Positions 52,965-61,653 of a DNA stretch of 64,000 bases are shown here, piece after piece. Position 1 is the first letter of the stretch. Every line of letters begins with the position of its first letter. Under the pieces are notes generated by a model. That model saw only the letters and a list, made by a program, of their open reading frames with translations, was not told where the DNA came from and searched no databases. Source of the stretch: CAZKJL01 sp964611095 (lineage in GTDB: Bacteria; Patescibacteriota; Gracilibacteria; Peribacterales; Peribacteraceae); assembly GCA_964611095.1 (NCBI GenBank), contig CAZSWJ010000001.1, positions 62,001-126,000 on the forward strand, given 5' to 3'. The translations under genes and the position numbers were made by a program.

Positions 52965-53228
52965 ATGTCTGAGTTAGTCCGGTTTCTGTTCGTCGCTGCA
53001 GTCTACGCTACGATGGTTGGCCTTGGGCTCTACGGTTTCCACAAAGTGTGGACCTACTCCTTCGGCCAAAGCCAACGGAAGAGATGCACTCGGTGCCGCG
53101 GGAAGCGGGTCCTCCAGACCTACGCCGCGGGGTCGACGATGGACAATAAAACCATCGTTCTCGTCGATTGCGACGAGTGCGGCGGACGCGGGTCCGTGCG
53201 AGTGCACGTTCCCGGCAAGTTCAAATGA
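52965..53228 (+). CDS. Membrane-anchored zinc-ribbon protein
   Basis: 87 residues. One N-terminal membrane helix (FLFVAAVYATMVGLGLYGF), then two DnaJ-type motifs CTRCRGKRV and CDECGGRGS, forming one zinc site. It sits between zwf and pgl but has its own strong promoter. Function unknown; it resembles the N-terminal finger of the CFI-box proteins. Confidence 0.7.
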   Translation: MSELVRFLFVAAVYATMVGLGLYGFHKVWTYSFGQSQRKRCTRCRGKRVLQTYAAGSTMDNKTIVLVDCDECGGRGSVRVHVPGKFK

Positions 53229-53290
53229 GCCGTCATCGTGCCGCTCCGCGGCACACATGCGTTCGCCACTGCGAACATCACGGGACTTTT

Positions 53291-53318
53291 CTGCGGCGCA
53301 CACCTTCGTGTGCCGCAG
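53291..53318. other. Strong hairpin upstream of pgl
   Basis: CTGCGG / CCGCAG outer stem and CACAC / GTGTG inner stem around CTTC. No T tract follows, so not a standard terminator. Confidence 0.45.
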
Positions 53319-53345
53319 ACTTCAACGTGCGTGTATCATCGCCCT

Positions 53346-54008
53346 ATGGACATCGTTCGTTACGACACATCCGAACAGTTCGTCCGTGCCGCCGCGCAGT
53401 GGCTCGGTGCCGCCATCGTGCAATGCCAGCGGTCGCAGGGAAGCTGCGCCGTGGGCCTGTGCGGCGGCAGTACGCCGGGGCCGGTGTACGCGCTGCTCTC
53501 GGCGGATCTGTCCATCGACTGGAGCAGCGTCACGTTTTTTGCGCTCGATGAAAGATATGTTCCCGCCGATCACGCGGACAGCAATCAACGCATGATGCGC
53601 GAGACCATCGTCACCCGGACCAACGCCGTGCTCCTGGCACCGCACACGGCGCTGCCGCTGCCCGAATGCGTCGCCGATTACGATAAAAAAGTTGCCGAGC
53701 TCAGTCCCGACATCGTCGTCATCGGCATGGGCGACGACGGTCACATCACATCACTCTTTCCGCCGCTCGACCCCGCCGCGTTCGGTCCCAAAAAAGTCAT
53801 CCACACGACGACCGAGCGCTTCGCCGTCCGTGACAGAATCAGCACGACGCTGCCCGTTCTGCTTTCAGCCAAGCGCCGATTGTTTCTCATCACGGGCGAG
53901 AAGAAGGCCAAGGTGCTCGCCGAGATGCAATCGAAAAACGAAGACGTCAGTTTGTATCCGGCGCAGTATTTGTTCGATGAAAAGTCGACGTGGATGATCG
54001 GGAAGTAA
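53346..54008 (+). CDS. pgl: 6-phosphogluconolactonase
   Basis: 220 residues. Family motifs GLCGGSTPGPVYALL, FALDERYVP and GMGDDGHITSLFP with the catalytic His. Second step of the oxidative pentose phosphate path after zwf. TATCAT ends 6 bases before the ATG. No gnd is in the window. Confidence 0.93.
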   Translation: MDIVRYDTSEQFVRAAAQWLGAAIVQCQRSQGSCAVGLCGGSTPGPVYALLSADLSIDWSSVTFFALDERYVPADHADSNQRMMRETIVTRTNAVLLAPHTALPLPECVADYDKKVAELSPDIVVIGMGDDGHITSLFPPLDPAAFGPKKVIHTTTERFAVRDRISTTLPVLLSAKRRLFLITGEKKAKVLAEMQSKNEDVSLYPAQYLFDEKSTWMIGK

Positions 54009-54009
54009 C

Positions 54010-54104
54010 GGGCGGGCGAGCAGCGTGTAGCGAATAGCGGGTAGAAATTTGTCATATCCGAAAACGACCTTCTACTCGCTACCCGCCGGCCGCTACCCGC
54101 CCGT
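54010..54104. repeat. Gene-less inverted-repeat element between convergent genes
   Basis: Left arm GCGTGTAGCGAATAGCGGGT, right arm CTACTCGCTACCCGCCGGCC. After the left arm it reads AAATTTGTC, as does the element at 62756. It fills the space between pgl and the LysM-M23 stops. Confidence 0.8.
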
Positions 54105-55129
54105 TACTGCTGCAAGTACACCATCGGGTTCTTCTTCACGCCGTTCACGTGCACCTCGAAGTGGAGGTGGATGCCCGTCGGTCCGTGGACGCGTCCCGTA
54201 TTTCCCATGAATGAGATTGGTTGTCCGCGCGTCACGACGTCACCCTTCTTCACGTAGAGCGTCTTGTTGTGCGCGTAGAGCGTCACGATGCCGTTGCCGT
54301 GGTCGATTTCGATGACGTTGCCGTAGCCGCCGTTCCAGCCGTAGTCGGCGCGGATGACGGTGCCCGCTTCACCGGCGAAGATGGGGCTGCCGCCGCGGTG
54401 CTGGAGGTCGATGCCGAAGTGAACGCTGCCGAAGTACTGGGTGTAGAAACAGTCGCAGGGCATTTGGAAGATGCCGAACGACGGTTGAATGGAGAAGTCT
54501 TTGGTCTCCGGGAAATTGTTCGACGTGGAGGGCGTCGTTGGCGTCTTGGAGGGGGTGGTGGCGATGACTTTAGGCGGCTTGGGTGCGGCTTCCACGATCG
54601 GTTTGCCGTCGGGAACGATGAGCTCTTGCCCGGCGATGAGGTAGCCGCCCTTGATCTTGTTTTGTTCCATGATTTTTTCGGCGGGCACGTCGTACAGATC
54701 GGCGATGGTTTTCAAGTTTTGTCCGCGCTTCACGGTGTGGATGACGCCGTCGACCGGGAGGATGAGGAGTTTTTGACCCGGCTTCACTTGTGCGCTCGAG
54801 GACAGGTTGTTGGCCCAGCGAATGGTGTCGGCGCTCAGGAACGACGTCTTGGCGATGCTCGCGATGCTCTCGCCCGCTTCCACGGTGTGAATGATGCCTT
54901 GGCTGTAGGCGCTTCTCGTTCCTTGTTCGGTGAGCGACGACGTCTTCATGAGGAAGCCCTCTTCGGCGAGCAGGTATCCGTGCGAATCCACATCCACTTC
55001 CGGCGGCGGTGCGGAGGAGGTGTCCGGGACGTAGGGCGGAAGGAAGAGCGACAAAGCGAGGGTGCCGATGCACAGCAACCGAATACGAACGCTCAGCCAG
55101 GAATGGATGGGGGTGGAGGTCGGGCGCAT
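54104..55129 (-). CDS. LysM-M23 peptidoglycan endopeptidase
   Basis: 341 residues. N-terminal membrane or signal helix, two LysM modules (HTVEAGESIASIAKTSFLS, HTVKRGQNLKTIADLYDV), Pro/Thr linker, and an M23 domain with HFGIDLQ and HLHFEVH zinc/catalytic motifs. Cuts peptide cross-links. Eight bases after dacA. Confidence 0.92.
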   Translation of the reverse strand: MRPTSTPIHSWLSVRIRLLCIGTLALSLFLPPYVPDTSSAPPPEVDVDSHGYLLAEEGFLMKTSSLTEQGTRSAYSQGIIHTVEAGESIASIAKTSFLSADTIRWANNLSSSAQVKPGQKLLILPVDGVIHTVKRGQNLKTIADLYDVPAEKIMEQNKIKGGYLIAGQELIVPDGKPIVEAAPKPPKVIATTPSKTPTTPSTSNNFPETKDFSIQPSFGIFQMPCDCFYTQYFGSVHFGIDLQHRGGSPIFAGEAGTVIRADYGWNGGYGNVIEIDHGNGIVTLYAHNKTLYVKKGDVVTRGQPISFMGNTGRVHGPTGIHLHFEVHVNGVKKNPMVYLQQ

Positions 55130-55137
55130 GGTAGACG

Positions 55138-56001
55138 TTACTGCATGGCTTCGTGGACGGCCTGCAGAACATGGAGACCGTCAGTATAGCGGTCCTTGGA
55201 TCCCAGTAAGATTAAGAGATACGGATGATCGTGTTCGGTGAAGAGCACGATGAGACATTCGCCGGCGTTGTCCGTGGTGCCCGTTTTGACGCCGTACACG
55301 TCCTCGTTGAAGTGCAGCATTTCATTGGTGTTCCGAAGATCGAACGTCACGCCTTCCATGGAGGAAATACGTGCCGTGCGCGTGCCCACGACGGACCGAA
55401 ACGTCGGATGTTTCAGTGCGGCGAGCGTGAGCCATCCCAGGTCGCGCGGCGTGGAGTACTGCTCGGGGTTATCCAGCCCCGCGGGATTGGCGAAGTGCGT
55501 GTTCTTGAGGCCCATCTGCTCGGCACGTCGGTTCATGAGCTGCACGAACGACCCGACGCTGCGGCTGTGGAACGTCGCGAGCGTGTAGGCCGCGTCATTC
55601 GCCGACGGCAGGAGCAACGCCTTCATCAAATTGCCGACGCCCATGCGTTGGCCGGCTTTGAGTCCCACCGTGCTGCCCTTGATTTCGTCCGCGACCGGCG
55701 GCACCGTCGCCACCTCGAACATGTCGTGGTTTTCCAGGATCAGAAGCGCCGTCATGATTTTCGTCAGGCTCGCCATGGGTCGCTTTTCATCGGGATTGAT
55801 GGAGAACATTTCCTCGCCGCTTTCGACATCCAAGAGGAGTACTCCCGATGCCGAGAGATCGGGTGCCTTGATGCGATTCACAAGTTTGCTCGGAGCCGAA
55901 ATGGACATCACTTCGATACCCGGCAGCATGCGTGCGGCGGGGACGGGCGGCTGCGCCGGAACGATGCCGAGGAAGAGGACGGAAGCGAGGGCTGAGAGCA
56001 T
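55138..56001 (-). CDS. D-alanyl-D-alanine carboxypeptidase (S11)
   Basis: 287 residues with signal peptide. Active-site set: SLTK (SxxK), SAN (SxN) and KTGTT (KTG). A DacA/DacF-type trimming enzyme, without the usual C-terminal amphipathic anchor. Middle gene of ftsQ-dac-M23. Confidence 0.93.
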   Translation of the reverse strand: MLSALASVLFLGIVPAQPPVPAARMLPGIEVMSISAPSKLVNRIKAPDLSASGVLLLDVESGEEMFSINPDEKRPMASLTKIMTALLILENHDMFEVATVPPVADEIKGSTVGLKAGQRMGVGNLMKALLLPSANDAAYTLATFHSRSVGSFVQLMNRRAEQMGLKNTHFANPAGLDNPEQYSTPRDLGWLTLAALKHPTFRSVVGTRTARISSMEGVTFDLRNTNEMLHFNEDVYGVKTGTTDNAGECLIVLFTEHDHPYLLILLGSKDRYTDGLHVLQAVHEAMQ

Positions 56002-56037
56002 GGAGCGGAACGTCTCGGAAAGAAAAACGAGTAACGA

Positions 56038-56985
56038 TTACTTATAGATGATCTTGTCGGCGATGCGAAGGTCCACGTATCCCTTTGCTTGATCGAGAGG
56101 GACCGCTTTGAGGAACTCGCGGAAGCGCTGCAATTGTACGGCCAACGGGCTCCGAAGATCAAACCACAGCGTGCTCTTGTTTGTGCGGATGTGGAACTCC
56201 TGTGCGCGCAGGAATACCGTGATATTCGTCGTCTCCAAGCCGAAATCTCGGCGCAGGGTGTCTCGCGCCTGGAAAATGGTCCGAAGCACCTCGGGCTCCA
56301 GGAGCAGCGTTCTGTTCTGCGGGCGGATCCCCCAGTCCGTGATGGTGAGCACGGGCAATTTTTCCGAGACCAAACGGATGGGCGACGTTTCGAAATATCC
56401 GCTGCGACTGATGTACGAATAGAGCGAGGCTCCGGTGTCGGTTCCGAGCGCCGATCCCGATCCGGTTTGCTCGGTTCGCTCATCGTTTTCCGCGACATTG
56501 ATCGCGGCGATGACCGGTTCCAAGTACAGCGCCACGCTGAGCGTGGACGGATACTGTTTATCGATTTCCACGCGTTCGATGTCCGGGTACTCGGCCTGGA
56601 GCATCGATTGCACTTGGCTCCGGGTCACGAGGACGAGACGTTGTTTGAAGAGAGGCGAGAGCACCTGTTGCACCTCTTCCGGATCGATGCGCGGATCTTG
56701 CCGTTTGATGCGCATCTCGCGGACGTCGAAGAACGGCGCGAAGAGCAGGATGGATGCCACGGCCACGATGACGACTCCCGCACCGATGGCCATCCACAAG
56801 CGGAACTCCACGACGACGGCCGCCATGACTTTGGCCATGCGGCGCTGCCAGCGGATGAAGCGTTCTTTGCGCAGTCGTGAACGCCTGGTCGGACCCCCGT
56901 ACTGTTTTCGGGCCAAGCCCCGTGCGAAAGGACTGGCCTGCCGATTGAACCGTCGCGGAAGTTTCGATGGTGCCCGTAGCGGCAT
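56038..56985 (-). CDS. ftsQ: FtsQ/DivIB-type division protein
   Basis: 315 residues. A basic cytoplasmic N-terminus, one membrane helix (MAIGAGVVIVAVASILLFAP), and a POTRA domain (VREMRIKRQDPRIDPEEV to YPSTLSVAL). The end VDLRIADKIIYK matches the FtsQ C-terminus. No ftsA or ftsZ is near; linkage to wall hydrolases suggests co-regulated septum work. Confidence 0.85.
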   Translation of the reverse strand: MPLRAPSKLPRRFNRQASPFARGLARKQYGGPTRRSRLRKERFIRWQRRMAKVMAAVVVEFRLWMAIGAGVVIVAVASILLFAPFFDVREMRIKRQDPRIDPEEVQQVLSPLFKQRLVLVTRSQVQSMLQAEYPDIERVEIDKQYPSTLSVALYLEPVIAAINVAENDERTEQTGSGSALGTDTGASLYSYISRSGYFETSPIRLVSEKLPVLTITDWGIRPQNRTLLLEPEVLRTIFQARDTLRRDFGLETTNITVFLRAQEFHIRTNKSTLWFDLRSPLAVQLQRFREFLKAVPLDQAKGYVDLRIADKIIYK

Positions 56986-57060
56986 GGAGGCCAGCTTAGA
57001 GGCAACGGAGCCCTACGGGAACTGTTCCGACGAGCCTCTCTATGTCATAGTGCTTCGGCT

Positions 57061-58155
57061 ATGAAACTGGCGATCGTTGCGGATTGGCTGCCCACGTACG
57101 GAGGCGCGGAACACGTCATCTCGGCGCTCAGTTCGCTGTGGCCCGAGGCCGTCATTCACACGACCGTGGCACGGAAGGAAAAACTGGATGCGCGCCTGCA
57201 AGCGGCCGACATTCGCACCGGGCCCCTGCTCCAAACAATGTTTCGATTGCTCGGACGACATCAACTGCTCATCGCATGGATGCCGCGACACATGGAGCGC
57301 ATCGATCTCTCCGGCACGGACGTCGTCATCAGCTCGTCGCACGCCGTGGGCAAAGGCGTCATTCCGCCCGCGACCGCCGTGCACGTTTGCTACTGCCACA
57401 CGCCCATGCGATACGCCTGGGAAATGGAAGCCGAATACTTGGCCGATTTCCGCATCCGCTGGCCCTTCAAGAAGCCCGTGAAAAACTTGCTGAAGTACTT
57501 GCGACGCTGGGATCTTTCCACCGCCAAGCGCGTGGACCACTTCATCGCCAACTCCACGGAGACGCAGGCGCGCATCCGCCGCATCTACGGACGCGAGAGC
57601 GTCGTCATTCCGCCGCCGGTCGACGCGCGCTTCTTCGAGTGTCCCGCGTCGCCCGGCGGCTCGTACTTCTTGGCGCTCGGTCGCATGGTGCCGTACAAAA
57701 AATTCGATCTGCTCATCACGCTCGCGAATCGCCTCAAGCTGCCGCTCAAGATCGGCGGCACGGGCGATGAATTCGCACGGCTCAAAGCGATGGCGGGTCC
57801 TACGGTGGAGCTCCTCGGCTACGTGTCCGACGCCGATCTTCCGGCGCTCTACGCGGGCGCCAAGGCATTCTTCTCTCCGCAAGTGGAAGACGCGGGCATC
57901 GTGCCGATGGAAGCGCAGGCCATGGGCGTCCCCGTCGTTGCGTACGGCAAGGGCGGTGTGCTCGACGTGGTGCGTGACGGCGTCACGGGAGTCTTCGCTT
58001 CGGAGCAAACCGTCGATTCGTTCGCCGACGCGCTCAAGCGTTTCGACGCTCTCACGTTCGACCGTGCCGCCATCCGCGAACATGCGCGCGCCTTTCACAT
58101 CGATGCGTTCAAGCGGCGCATTCAGGAAGAGGTGGCGTCGGCCGTGAAGCGTTGA
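57061..58155 (+). CDS. Glycosyltransferase family 4 (mannosyltransferase-like)
   Basis: 364 residues. YGGAEHVI N-terminal loop, CYCHTPMRYAW typical of WbaZ-like mannosyltransferases, ALGRMVPYKKFD, and the C-terminal EDAGIVPMEAQAMGVPVVAY motif. Likely adds mannose or a similar sugar. Confidence 0.9.
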   Translation: MKLAIVADWLPTYGGAEHVISALSSLWPEAVIHTTVARKEKLDARLQAADIRTGPLLQTMFRLLGRHQLLIAWMPRHMERIDLSGTDVVISSSHAVGKGVIPPATAVHVCYCHTPMRYAWEMEAEYLADFRIRWPFKKPVKNLLKYLRRWDLSTAKRVDHFIANSTETQARIRRIYGRESVVIPPPVDARFFECPASPGGSYFLALGRMVPYKKFDLLITLANRLKLPLKIGGTGDEFARLKAMAGPTVELLGYVSDADLPALYAGAKAFFSPQVEDAGIVPMEAQAMGVPVVAYGKGGVLDVVRDGVTGVFASEQTVDSFADALKRFDALTFDRAAIREHARAFHIDAFKRRIQEEVASAVKR

Positions 58156-58194
58156 CGCGTGTCACCCTTCGATCGTTCTCAGGGTGCCATTGCG

Positions 58195-59007
58195 ATGGCA
58201 AAAATGGGATACAATGACGCCATGCGTGCGCCCGGCTCTCACAAAGGCGAGAACGGAACGGTGGCGGTCATCGGAGGTTCCTTGCATCAGCACGGGGCAC
58301 CGCTGTTTTCGGCGCTCGCCGCCGAGGCGTCGGGCGTGGATTTGCTCTACGTCTGGGTACCGCACGTGCACGCCGGCGTCGCCAAGCACGCTTCGCTCAA
58401 CTTCCAAGTGCACACGTTCGGGTCGGCCGTGTCGGACGAACTTGCCCCCAAAGATCGCGAGAGGCTCGTCGCATTCTTGGCGACCATCGACGTGGCCGTC
58501 ATCGGCCCCGGGCTGTCGCGTACGCCTGCGGGCATTGCCGCCATCATGGCACTGTTGGATGAAGCGGCGTGTCCGTTCGTCTGCGACGCCTCGGCACTGC
58601 AGCCTGCAACGCTCAAGCACCTCAAGGGAAAGCACGCGGTCCTCACACCGCATCTCGGCGAGCTGGAACGCATGCAGCTCGAGCGCAGGGATCTTGCGAG
58701 CGTCGCCACGGAATACGCGTGCACGTTCCTCCTCAAGGCCGTCACCGACGTCGTCATCGACTCCGGCGGCACGGAGCGCGAGGTGAGCGGCGGCAACGCA
58801 GGGCTCACCGTCGGCGGAACCGGAGATGCGCTTGCGGGGCTTACCGCAGGGCTCATCGCGCAGCGCATGCCGCATGCCGATGCCTGCGTCCTCGCAAGTT
58901 CCACGATCAAAAAGGCCGCCGACGAACTTTTCGCCGAGGTCGGGTACGCGTACACGACGCACGACGTCATCAAAAAAATTCCGTCGCTTCTCAAGGGACA
59001 TTTCTAG
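58195..59007 (+). CDS. nnrD: NAD(P)H-hydrate dehydratase
   Basis: 270 residues of the YjeF C-terminal / ribokinase-like fold. SHKGENGTVAVIGGS is the N-terminal signature, and GGNAGLTVGGTGDALAGL the nucleotide motif. Repairs NAD(P)HX. The epimerase domain is not fused. Start may be ATG 58195 or 58222; a TACAAT lies between them. Confidence 0.9.
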   Translation: MAKMGYNDAMRAPGSHKGENGTVAVIGGSLHQHGAPLFSALAAEASGVDLLYVWVPHVHAGVAKHASLNFQVHTFGSAVSDELAPKDRERLVAFLATIDVAVIGPGLSRTPAGIAAIMALLDEAACPFVCDASALQPATLKHLKGKHAVLTPHLGELERMQLERRDLASVATEYACTFLLKAVTDVVIDSGGTEREVSGGNAGLTVGGTGDALAGLTAGLIAQRMPHADACVLASSTIKKAADELFAEVGYAYTTHDVIKKIPSLLKGHF

Positions 59008-59008
59008 C

Positions 59009-59686
59009 ATGATCCGTCATCCGTTTCCGTCACTTCGGCACTTTCAAGATCGCATCGATCTTCGTTTGCTCACGCGCGAAGACGACGCGTGGAACGACGA
59101 CATCGTCGCCCGCACCGTCGGAGCCACAAGCATCGTCGGACTCAAGCAAGTCCACGGCAATCGCGCGGTGCGTGTCAGCAAGCCGTCATCTCGCACCATC
59201 GAAGCCGATGCTCTCGCCACCGATATTTCGGGTCTCACACTCAGCATTCGCTTCGCCGACTGTCAGAACGCCGTCATCGTCGCGCCGCACAAGAACGTCG
59301 TGTGCTTGGTGCACGCGGGTTGGCGCGGCGTGCAGTCGCGCGTCATGACATCGGCGTACGAACTTCTGAAAAAAGAATGGAACATCGATCCGAAAGACAC
59401 GTTCGTCGGTCTGGGACCCGCCCTTTGCCTGCAGTGTTCCGATTTTACGGACCCCGCGACGGAAGTTCCTGCACTCAAGGAATTCATTCATGGAACATGC
59501 GTCGATTTACGCGCCGCTCTCGATGTCGAGCTTGCCTCGATCGGCGTTCCGTTTCCGAATGTTGAACGACTCTCGGGGTGTACCCGCTGCAGTCCGAAAA
59601 CATATTTCACCTACCGCGGTGGAGACCGCGAAAAAGTCAAAGAGGGGTTTGTGAATTGCCTGACGGTCTCGCTGCGTTCGGACTGA
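59009..59686 (+). CDS. Laccase-domain purine nucleoside phosphorylase (YfiH/PgeF type)
   Basis: 225 residues. Metal/catalytic residues in LKQVHGN, ADCQNAVIV and VHAGWRG, ending with CTRCSPKTYFTYR. YfiH proteins act on peptidoglycan-precursor errors, and relatives are purine phosphorylases. It follows nnrD by one base. Confidence 0.9.
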   Translation: MIRHPFPSLRHFQDRIDLRLLTREDDAWNDDIVARTVGATSIVGLKQVHGNRAVRVSKPSSRTIEADALATDISGLTLSIRFADCQNAVIVAPHKNVVCLVHAGWRGVQSRVMTSAYELLKKEWNIDPKDTFVGLGPALCLQCSDFTDPATEVPALKEFIHGTCVDLRAALDVELASIGVPFPNVERLSGCTRCSPKTYFTYRGGDREKVKEGFVNCLTVSLRSD

Positions 59687-59761
59687 AAATCCTCCGCGAT
59701 TTTCGGAAACAATTCGCGTTCATCGCACTATGACTTTCGGTCGTCCTGAGTAGAATTGTGC

Positions 59762-59931
59762 GTGCCTCGACGATTCGTTAGTCCGCCAAACGCTTTTTCT
59801 CTGACAGCTCATTATGGGAGGCCAAATCACCTGAGCCCGTGGGCTCGGGATGCGGTCACCCACCTGGTAATCCCAGGGACGAGCCCAAGCGTACGACGGT
59901 CGTTGGGCATGCCCGCAGATCGATTTTTTTT
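59762..59931 (+). ncRNA. Structured RNA, possibly 6S-like
   Basis: TAGAAT at 59751-59756, then ~170 bases closed by TGCGTGCC / GGCATGCCCGCA and CGACGA / TCGTTG, then CCG/CGG and ACGCTT / AAGCGT. An apical GGGCTCG / CGAGCCC stem with a small hairpin lies inside, and a large unpaired region sits on the 5' side. Eight T follow. This long hairpin with a one-sided bubble resembles 6S RNA. No frame fits it. Confidence 0.5.
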
Positions 59932-59941
59932 ACAGCTCAAA

Positions 59942-59965
59942 CCTCACCATGCGTCCATGGTGAGG
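59942..59965 (-). terminator. Hairpin after the small basic protein gene
   Basis: Perfect 10-bp stem CCTCACCATG / CATGGTGAGG with four-base loop. TTT follows on the minus strand, so termination is possible but weak. Confidence 0.55.
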
Positions 59966-60006
59966 AAGAGTTGCCTTGTCGGAATGTTGTGTGGAGTCGG
60001 ACGGTG

Positions 60007-60264
60007 TCAGAGAGAGAAGATCGGTTCGTCGCGAGATTCATGCCAGAGCGTTCCATCGGCCTTGATCTCCACCCAACGTGTGGGCAAGCCCAAGGTTGTT
60101 GCGTACTTCTGGCGAAGCTCGCAACGGTACGGACGACCGAACTTTTCGGAGTTCTTCAGAACCCGCTTCAGCCAGTGCTTCAGCAGGACTTCGATGGGTG
60201 GGACGGGCCACACCCGGTGGCGCTTGAGACCGAACGCGAAGTCGGAACGAGATTCGTAGAACAT
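60007..60264 (-). CDS. Small basic protein of unknown function
   Basis: 85 residues, MFYESRSDFAFGLKRHRVWP onward, net positive. AAAGGA lies about 10 bases before the ATG. Followed by the hairpin at 59942-59965. Nucleic-acid or ribosome binding is possible. Not recognised. Confidence 0.6.
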   Translation of the reverse strand: MFYESRSDFAFGLKRHRVWPVPPIEVLLKHWLKRVLKNSEKFGRPYRCELRQKYATTLGLPTRWVEIKADGTLWHESRDEPIFSL

Positions 60265-60574
60265 GGGTCAGTTTCCTTTCGAGGTAGTTTGAGACTCCAA
60301 CAGGGCGGGCTACGGGCCGATGCCGGCAGGCCTCCCTGTTGCGTGACGATGATGTGAATGAGCGAGATAACGACAAAGAACTCCGTCGGGTGGGCGGAGC
60401 GGCTGCGGTTTTTTCGATTTTTTCTACGCGCGCAGCATGTCCGCCGTCACCTTCGTGACGTGCATACGGACCGTGCAAATGGCGCAGAATTTTCTCATGT
60501 GAATCTCAAGCATATGAGATTTTATTTCGCCGTCAACAAAAATCTTTGGGAATTTTTAAGAGTACACTCTGCGC
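60265..60574. other. Intergenic region without a clear gene
   Basis: 310 bases. A plus-strand frame near 60358-60651 overlaps the Nudix gene start and lacks protein character. A hairpin with CTCAT and ATGAG arms lies near 60495-60518. TACACT at 60563-60568 is the likely -10 of the next gene. Confidence 0.5.
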
Positions 60575-61102
60575 ATGACGGACAACCAAGAAGAAATGTT
60601 CGACGTCGTCGACAAGAACGATCGCGTGATCCGCACGGCGACGCGCGGTGAGGTTCATAAAAATCCGGCGCTCGTGCATCGGTCCATCGGCATCCTCGTG
60701 TTTCGTGGAGATCAACTCTATTTGCATAAGCGAAGTGACGGAAAAGACGTGCTGCCCGGTACGTGGACCTGTTCCGTTACGGGCCATGTGGATAGCGGTG
60801 AAACGTATGATCAAGCGGCCGAGCGCGAGCTCCGAGAAGAGCTTGGCGTAGCCAAAAAAGGCGAGATCACAGAAATCGCCGAAACCGTTCTGCGGTACCC
60901 GTGGGAAACCGAGCGCATGCGCTTTTACAGGTACGACACGACCGACGAGCTCAAGCCGGACAGCAGTGAAATCGCCGAAGGAAAATACTTCGACGTCACA
61001 CCCGAACTCATCGAAACCATTCTGCTGCACATGGAAACCACACCGTGTCTCAAATACATCTGCGAAGAATATTTGCGCGGCAAAGCCGAGGCGCGTCGTT
61101 AG
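60575..61102 (+). CDS. Nudix hydrolase (isopentenyl-diphosphate isomerase-like)
   Basis: 175 residues. Nudix box GHVDSGET to REELG. The N-terminal MFDVVDKNDRVIRTATRGEV matches the IPP isomerase/Nudix subgroup. Without the isomerase Cys/Glu set, hydrolysis of a nucleotide diphosphate is more likely. TACACT ends six bases before the ATG. Confidence 0.88.
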   Translation: MTDNQEEMFDVVDKNDRVIRTATRGEVHKNPALVHRSIGILVFRGDQLYLHKRSDGKDVLPGTWTCSVTGHVDSGETYDQAAERELREELGVAKKGEITEIAETVLRYPWETERMRFYRYDTTDELKPDSSEIAEGKYFDVTPELIETILLHMETTPCLKYICEEYLRGKAEARR

Positions 61103-61608
61103 GCTTTCTTGTTGTCGTGCAAATATCGCAGGAGAGCATAGGCGCTCGCCGTGTGAACTTTCGGTGAGGTGAGAATTTTTTGCAGGGCCTCTTCGAGAGG
61201 AAGCACGTGTACTTCGATAAGTTCATCGTCATCTTGTGGCAGCGGATCTTTCACGAGGTCATGGGCGATAAAAATATGATTATCCATGACCAGGCTCTCC
61301 GAATGGTTCGTCGTGCACCAGTATTTCAGTTTTTCCGCGCGATACCCCGTCTCTTCTTGCAGCTCACGCTGTGCTGCGATCGTCATGTCATTTTCTTTAT
61401 CCGCTCTGCCGCTGGGAAGCATCCACACATACTCACCGTAATACGGCCTGTATTCACGAAGCATCAAAATGCGACCTGCTTTCGGAAAGGCCAAAATATG
61501 TACCGCATCGGCACGATGCACGCGAGCAACCTTTTTCTTCCGCCCGTCGGGCAGCAATGCTTCTTCCATCGTGATGCGCCAGCCGTGTCCTTTGAACAGT
61601 TCTTCCAT
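61099..61608 (-). CDS. ADP-ribose pyrophosphatase-like Nudix hydrolase
   Basis: 169 residues from ATG 61608. Nudix box PSGRADKEN to RELQEETGY, with the proline-rich substrate loop before it. It cleaves ADP-ribose or similar. Its stop overlaps the convergent Nudix gene's stop. Confidence 0.88.
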   Translation of the reverse strand: MEELFKGHGWRITMEEALLPDGRKKKVARVHRADAVHILAFPKAGRILMLREYRPYYGEYVWMLPSGRADKENDMTIAAQRELQEETGYRAEKLKYWCTTNHSESLVMDNHIFIAHDLVKDPLPQDDDELIEVHVLPLEEALQKILTSPKVHTASAYALLRYLHDNKKA

Positions 61609-61653
61609 CAGGTTGATTGTAGCAAGTTCACAGCGCGTATACTCTTCGTTCGT

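Noticed and set aside
59800..59880. Short words resembling primate Alu sequence (GGGAGGCC, ATCACCTGAG, GTAATCCCAG)
   Set aside because: Matches are 8-11 bases, spacing and order do not fit Alu, and the bases belong to a bacterial-style folded RNA.
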